A stretch of DNA of 64,000 bases, from NCBI GenBank assembly GCA_902531765.1, contig CACAFC010000003.1, positions 1 through 64,000 of the forward strand, given 5' to 3'. The DNA comes from an uncultured Pelagibacteraceae bacterium. GTDB lineage: Bacteria > Pseudomonadota > Alphaproteobacteria > Pelagibacterales > Pelagibacteraceae. Below the pieces are notes generated by a model that was not told the origin of the DNA, did not search any database, and worked only from the letters and a program-made list of their open reading frames with translations. The translations under genes and the position numbers were made by a program. Positions 60,120 through 64,000 of this stretch are shown here, one piece after another; within the stretch, counting starts at the first letter, position 1; every line of letters begins with the position of its first letter.

Positions 60120-61007
60120 TTAAATCTTTAGCCATTCAGGTATAAATATTTTAAATGATGCATTTTTACTTTTTAAAGTAAGGTCTTTATTGAAATTTTC
60201 ATTTGAAAATTTTATCAAAGCAAACGGATACTCCTCATTAATCAAAATTTTTCCAATTTCAATCTCATTACAATATACCGTCTCACCTTCATCAAGTTTT
60301 CCATCAATTATCTCAACTGGCAATAACCTCTTAGAAAGTTTATTTTTAAGTTTAATTCTAGCAGTATTTTCTTGTCCTACGTAACATCCTTTTTTAAAAT
60401 CAATACCATTTAGTTCTTCAAAATTACATTCAATACCGAATAATTTATTTTTAAGTTTATTTAAATTCTTTGGAACAATCCCAAGTTTATGACTTTGATG
60501 ATAATAGTCCTCAATTTTATCGTCTTTTAATTCGAGTTTTTTTAGAGATAAATAAAGTTTTTCTAAATTAATAATTAGTCTAGCACCTAAATTTTTATTT
60601 CTTGGATCTAGAACTATTGGATCTTCTCTATATTTCATAGTAAAACCAAGAATATCTTTTGAGTTATCTAATGATAAATATTTTTCATAACCAAAACTTG
60701 CAACAACAAATTCATTGCTAAGATTAAGGATTTCTACTTTTGATCTTATTTTATATAAATTTAATTGGTTCAATATTTCCTCAGATTGAGACTTTTCACA
60801 ATCAATAAAAAAACCTGACTTATGCTTTACAACAATAAATTCATAAAGAAACTTGCCCTGAGGAGTTAATAATGAGGCAAAACAACTTGAGCTATCTGTA
60901 ACTTTATTAATGTCATTGCTAATTAAATTTTGCAGGAAATCTCTAGCATCCTGACCATTTACATAAAGTATGGCTCTATCTTTTAATATATAAACACTAT
61001 TATTCAT
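60120..61007 (-). CDS. ygfZ: YgfZ/GcvT-domain folate-binding protein
   Basis: A 295-residue tetrahydrofolate-binding protein that helps repair or assembly of iron-sulfur proteins. KGCYVGQE, the YgfZ motif with conserved Cys, lies near residues 230-237, and the N-terminal DARDFLQNLISNDI is the GcvT-like start. The open frame reaches 61070, but the ATG at 61007 places the start as MNNSVYILKDR and avoids running into pyrC. The 43 bases between 61007 and 61051 would hold both promoters. Confidence 0.9.
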   Translation of the reverse strand: MNNSVYILKDRAILYVNGQDARDFLQNLISNDINKVTDSSSCFASLLTPQGKFLYEFIVVKHKSGFFIDCEKSQSEEILNQLNLYKIRSKVEILNLSNEFVVASFGYEKYLSLDNSKDILGFTMKYREDPIVLDPRNKNLGARLIINLEKLYLSLKKLELKDDKIEDYYHQSHKLGIVPKNLNKLKNKLFGIECNFEELNGIDFKKGCYVGQENTARIKLKNKLSKRLLPVEIIDGKLDEGETVYCNEIEIGKILINEEYPFALIKFSNENFNKDLTLKSKNASFKIFIPEWLKI

Positions 61008-61050
61008 ATTTGATTGATCATTAAATTTAATATAATAACTTTTTTCACAA

Positions 61051-62358
61051 ATGTTAGATCTAATAATCAAAAATGGGCAATGTTATATTGATGGAAAACT
61101 AGAGGATAAAGATATTGCTGTTAAAGACGGCAAAATATCTAACATTGGTCAAATATCAGAAGAGGCTAAAGAAGTCTATGATGCTAAAAATAAAATTACC
61201 TTACCTGGCTGTATAGATACTCAGACACATTTTAGAGAACCGGGTTCTACAGACACAGAAGATCTTCACTCAGGAAGTAGAGCAGCAGTAGCTGGAGGAA
61301 TTACAGCAGTATTTGAAATGCCAAACACCAATCCTCCAACCTCAAACTTAAAAGAATTTCAAAGAAAATTGGATCTTGCAAAAAATAGAATGTATTGCAA
61401 TTATGCTTTCTATTTTGGTGCAACTGCAGGAAATGTCAGTCAATTGGCTGAGTTAAAAAATTTAGAGGGCTGTTGTGGGATCAAATTGTTTGTAGGTTCC
61501 TCTACAGGGAATCTCTTAGTAGCACTTGAGGAAGATATTGACAAAGTTTTTCAAAATAGTTCAAAGGTAGTAGCAGTCCATTCTGAGGATGAAGAAATCT
61601 TGAATAAGAATAAAAGATTAATTAAAAATGGCGACGTGCACTCCCATCCTATTTGGAGAAGTGAGGAATGTGCAATTTCTTCGACTAGAAGAATAGTCAG
61701 ACTTGCAAAAAAATATAACAAGAAAGCGCATGTACTTCATATTACTACTAAACAAGAAGTAGATTTTTTATCTCAACATAAAGGCAATATTACTTTTGAA
61801 ATTACGCCACAACATTTAACAATTTATGCACCTGATTGTTATGATAAACTTGGAACTTATGCACAGATGAATCCACCAATAAGAGATAAGTCTCACTATG
61901 ATCGATTGTGGTATGCAGTAAGAAATAATTTAAATGATACAATTGGCTCGGATCATGCACCACATCTAAAAGTAAATAAAGATAAAGAATATCCCAATTC
62001 TCCATCAGGCATGCCAGGTGTCCAAACACTTATGCCAGTAATGTTAGATCATGTTAACCATGGAAAATTATCACTTAATCAATTAATAAATCTGGTGTGT
62101 GAAAATCCAATAAAGATATTTGGGATTAAAAACAAAGGATTCATTAAAGAAGGATATGATGCCGACTTTACTATTGTTGATATGAATAAAAAAATAACAA
62201 TTAAAAATGAGAATATAGAGAGTAAATGTGGATGGTCACCTTTTAATGATGTTGAATTTAAAGGAACCCCGGTAGCGACAATAATCTCTGGTGAAATAAA
62301 GATGAAGGATGGAAAGATTTTAGGTGACCCTGAGGGCACACCTTTAAAATTTAATTAA
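61051..62358 (+). CDS. pyrC: dihydroorotase family protein
   Basis: A 435-residue amidohydrolase of the class I dihydroorotase/allantoinase type. The metal region reads DTQTHFREPGSTD (56-68): the usual H-x-H is Gln58-x-His60. GIKLFVGSST carries the carboxylated Lys, VHSEDEE and HVLHITT give further His, and GSDHAPH the Asp. Other active-site residues are intact, and I recall alphaproteobacterial homologues with the same Gln, so it is probably active. Expected role: pyrimidine synthesis, but allantoinase or hydantoinase activity cannot be excluded. Confidence 0.82.
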   Translation: MLDLIIKNGQCYIDGKLEDKDIAVKDGKISNIGQISEEAKEVYDAKNKITLPGCIDTQTHFREPGSTDTEDLHSGSRAAVAGGITAVFEMPNTNPPTSNLKEFQRKLDLAKNRMYCNYAFYFGATAGNVSQLAELKNLEGCCGIKLFVGSSTGNLLVALEEDIDKVFQNSSKVVAVHSEDEEILNKNKRLIKNGDVHSHPIWRSEECAISSTRRIVRLAKKYNKKAHVLHITTKQEVDFLSQHKGNITFEITPQHLTIYAPDCYDKLGTYAQMNPPIRDKSHYDRLWYAVRNNLNDTIGSDHAPHLKVNKDKEYPNSPSGMPGVQTLMPVMLDHVNHGKLSLNQLINLVCENPIKIFGIKNKGFIKEGYDADFTIVDMNKKITIKNENIESKCGWSPFNDVEFKGTPVATIISGEIKMKDGKILGDPEGTPLKFN

Positions 62359-62683
62359 TTTTTACAGTAAAACTATTAACCAATATCACACCAACAACAA
62401 TAAGAAACAGACCTGCAATAGCTTGCCAGGCTAAAGTTTGTTTAAAAAAGAAATATCCAAGTAATGCTATTGTAAATACACCTAGCCCACTCCAAGTAGC
62501 ATAAACAATTGCTATTGGGAGTTTATCCATAACAAAAGTCATTAGATAGAAAGACACCAAATAAAATATTGTTAAACAAACTGTTGGAATAATTTTGGTA
62601 AAATTTTGTGAAACTGGCAATAACATTGTTCCAGCTACTTCACAAAATATGGCTATAAGTAGAAAAGAGTATGTTTTAACCAT
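62351..62683 (-). CDS. small multidrug resistance (SMR) family exporter
   Basis: A 110-residue protein with four transmembrane helices. Glu14-equivalent in FCEVAGTMLL, the YATWSGLG loop (about 62-69) and the fourth helix follow the EmrE/SugE pattern. It exports small cations with protons as a dual-topology dimer. It overlaps the prpE stop by 8 bases and pyrC's stop by 8 bases. The substrate is unknown; it could be a polyamine or quaternary compound transporter. Confidence 0.88.
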   Translation of the reverse strand: MVKTYSFLLIAIFCEVAGTMLLPVSQNFTKIIPTVCLTIFYLVSFYLMTFVMDKLPIAIVYATWSGLGVFTIALLGYFFFKQTLAWQAIAGLFLIVVGVILVNSFTVKIN

Positions 62684-64000
62684 TATTCAATATTTTATTG
62701 TCAATCAAGTCTTGTTTAATCTCATCAAGAATTGCAGGATCATCAATTGTTGGAGGCATTTTATACTCAACATTATCAGCAATTTTTCTAATTGTTCCTC
62801 TCAAGATTTTTCCAGACCTTGTTTTTGGAAGTCTTTTTATAACAATTGCAACTTTAAATGCAGCTACAGGACCAATTTTATCTCTAACCATTTGAATACA
62901 TTCTTTGGAAATTGTTCCATTATCTTTTTCAACACCAGCTTTTAATACAATTAATCCAATTGGTAATTGCCCTTTTAATTTATCAGCAATTCCAAGGACT
63001 GCACATTCAGCTACTGACTGATGCTCAGATAAAACTTCTTCAATCGCTCCAGTTGATAATCTATGGCCAGCAACGTTTATGATGTCATCAGTCCTAGACA
63101 TAATCCAGATATAGCCATCCTCATCAATATGACCTGCATCATATGTTTGATAGTAACCCTCATAGTTTGACATATAATTTTCTTTATATCTTCGATCTGC
63201 ATTCCAAAGAGTTGGAAATGTACCAGGAGGTAAAGGCAATTTTACTACAATATCTCCCATTTCATTTGGTTTAGCTAAAGTTTGATCTGACTTAATAATC
63301 TTTACATCATAACCTGGTACCGCTTTACAGGCTGAACCATATTTGGTTTTCATCATTTCAATTCCTGTACAATTTGAACTTATTGCCCAACTTGTTTCCG
63401 TTTGCCACCAATGGTCAATCACTGGAACTTTTAATAAATTTTCTGCCCATTTGATTGTATCTGGATCCGCTCTTTCTCCAGCAAGAAATAAACTTTCAAA
63501 ACTACTAAGATCATACTTAGAGAAGAACTTTCCCTCAGGATCTTCCTTTTTAATCGCTCTAAATGCAGTTGGAGCTGTAAATAAAGATTTTACTTTGTAA
63601 TCAGATATGATTTTCCAGAAAGCTCCTGCATCAGGTGTGCCTACTGGTTTACCTTCAAACAAAACAGTTGTGCATCCTTTAAACAATGGAGCATAAACTA
63701 TGTATGAGTGACCTACAATCCAACCTATATCACTTGCTGACCACCAGATATCTCCCTCATCAATGTTGTAGATATTTTTCATTGTCCATTTTAGAGCCAC
63801 TATGTGACCACCAATGTCTCTTACAATACCTTTGGGTGTTCCTGTTGTGCCTGAGGTATAAAGTATATAAGCAAACTCATTAGAATTCATTTCAACACAA
63901 TCAGTATTTTTTGCATCTACTAATACTTCATCCCAACTAATTTCATTTGGTGCATTCAATTTAACCTCATGACCCTTTCTTTGATATAAAACCATCTTAC
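62676..64000 (-). CDS. prpE: propionyl-CoA synthetase-like acyl-CoA ligase, partial
   Basis: The last ~441 residues of an ANL-superfamily ligase whose N-terminus lies beyond the right edge. YTSGTTGTPKGIVRD is the AMP-binding loop; DIWWSASDIGWIVGHSYI, LFLAGERADPDT, HWWQTETSW and the C-terminal SRTDDIINVAGHRLSTGAIEE and RSGKILRGTIRKI (catalytic Lys) follow the PrpE/ACSS3 type rather than acetyl-CoA synthetase. It would activate propionate, or acetate, to the CoA ester. The first ATG inside the window is not a start, as the frame stays open to the edge. Confidence 0.9.
   Translation of the reverse strand, partial: KMVLYQRKGHEVKLNAPNEISWDEVLVDAKNTDCVEMNSNEFAYILYTSGTTGTPKGIVRDIGGHIVALKWTMKNIYNIDEGDIWWSASDIGWIVGHSYIVYAPLFKGCTTVLFEGKPVGTPDAGAFWKIISDYKVKSLFTAPTAFRAIKKEDPEGKFFSKYDLSSFESLFLAGERADPDTIKWAENLLKVPVIDHWWQTETSWAISSNCTGIEMMKTKYGSACKAVPGYDVKIIKSDQTLAKPNEMGDIVVKLPLPPGTFPTLWNADRRYKENYMSNYEGYYQTYDAGHIDEDGYIWIMSRTDDIINVAGHRLSTGAIEEVLSEHQSVAECAVLGIADKLKGQLPIGLIVLKAGVEKDNGTISKECIQMVRDKIGPVAAFKVAIVIKRLPKTRSGKILRGTIRKIADNVEYKMPPTIDDPAILDEIKQDLIDNKILNNG

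Noticed and set aside
59950-60135. Open frame on the minus strand through the tRNA-Leu
   Set aside because: It is the complement of the tRNA gene; such antisense-tRNA frames are a well-known source of false proteins.

Overview
The window is a very A+T-rich, densely packed chromosomal segment that reads as a SAR11 / Candidatus Pelagibacter-type marine alphaproteobacterium. Supporting signs: short core proteins, many genes sharing start/stop bases or with overlapping convergent ends, almost no spacers above 100 bases, alphaproteobacterial families (TrcR/DUF1013, a three-gene transhydrogenase, cysteine-free L31 and L36), a 5S rRNA gene standing alone without 16S/23S, and glycan-surface genes ending exactly at that 5S gene. 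No stretch over 300 bases lacks a gene; the longest spacer (6461-6636) is A+T-rich and shows nothing I can assign beyond presumed divergent promoters.

Layout. 1-9181: accessory cell-surface glycan region (three SDR sugar epimerase/dehydratases, a GT2, a GMC oxidoreductase with a tiny Tat-like partner, an O-antigen polymerase/ligase-like protein, a large polytopic membrane protein, one unknown). It matches what is known as hypervariable region 2 of SAR11, which lies between the 23S and 5S genes. 9186-12396: orphan 5S rRNA with its own promoter, rpmJ, a 36-residue cytochrome-oxidase subunit IV-like protein and pntAA-pntAB-pntB. 12407-13102: transaldolase. 13105-17358: second small glycan islet (two methyltransferases, a DUF6311 membrane protein, a GT2). 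17370-25570 (minus): initiator tRNA, rpsU, trcR, rpmE, suhB, efp, thiE and central carbon genes fba-pgk-gap-tkt. 25624-28963: coiled-coil protein, zapA, fthC, YmdB-like phosphodiesterase, yebC and a RuvC-fold resolvase that looks like the MOC1/phage type. 29016-36857: tolQRAB-pal-cpoB, tilS, ftsH. 36863-43266: folP, glmM, thiD, purA, then rpoH and rluD on the other strand. 43290-51604: tRNA-Arg, ABC-2 exporter, tsaC, xseB-ispA-dxs, aroC, pdxH, ispB. 51650-58128: sppA/sohB-like protease, glyQS, ppdK. 58142-64000: nadC, nadA, tRNA-Leu, ygfZ, dihydroorotase-like pyrC, SMR exporter and a partial prpE.

How the genes work together. The two glycan regions encode sugar-nucleotide conversion, lipid-linked glycosyl transfer and membrane-side polymerisation or transfer, so they probably set the phage- and grazer-facing surface. 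The carbon genes (class I aldolase, pgk, gap, tkt, ppdK, transaldolase) can serve gluconeogenesis and the non-oxidative pentose phosphate path. thiD and thiE are the late steps of thiamine synthesis and transketolase and Dxs are thiamine-diphosphate enzymes. ispA, dxs and ispB supply isoprenoids. Tol-Pal with CpoB joins envelope constriction to division (zapA).

Items most worth a second look: a MOC1/phage-like Holliday-junction resolvase at the ruvC locus with ruvA/ruvB absent from their usual place; a previously easy-to-miss 53-residue Tat-signal-like ORF coupled to the GMC oxidoreductase; a probable AUU start codon for rpsU; changed key residues in an SDR epimerase, in GAPDH and in dihydroorotase; and back-to-back divergent promoters between ispB and the S49 protease.
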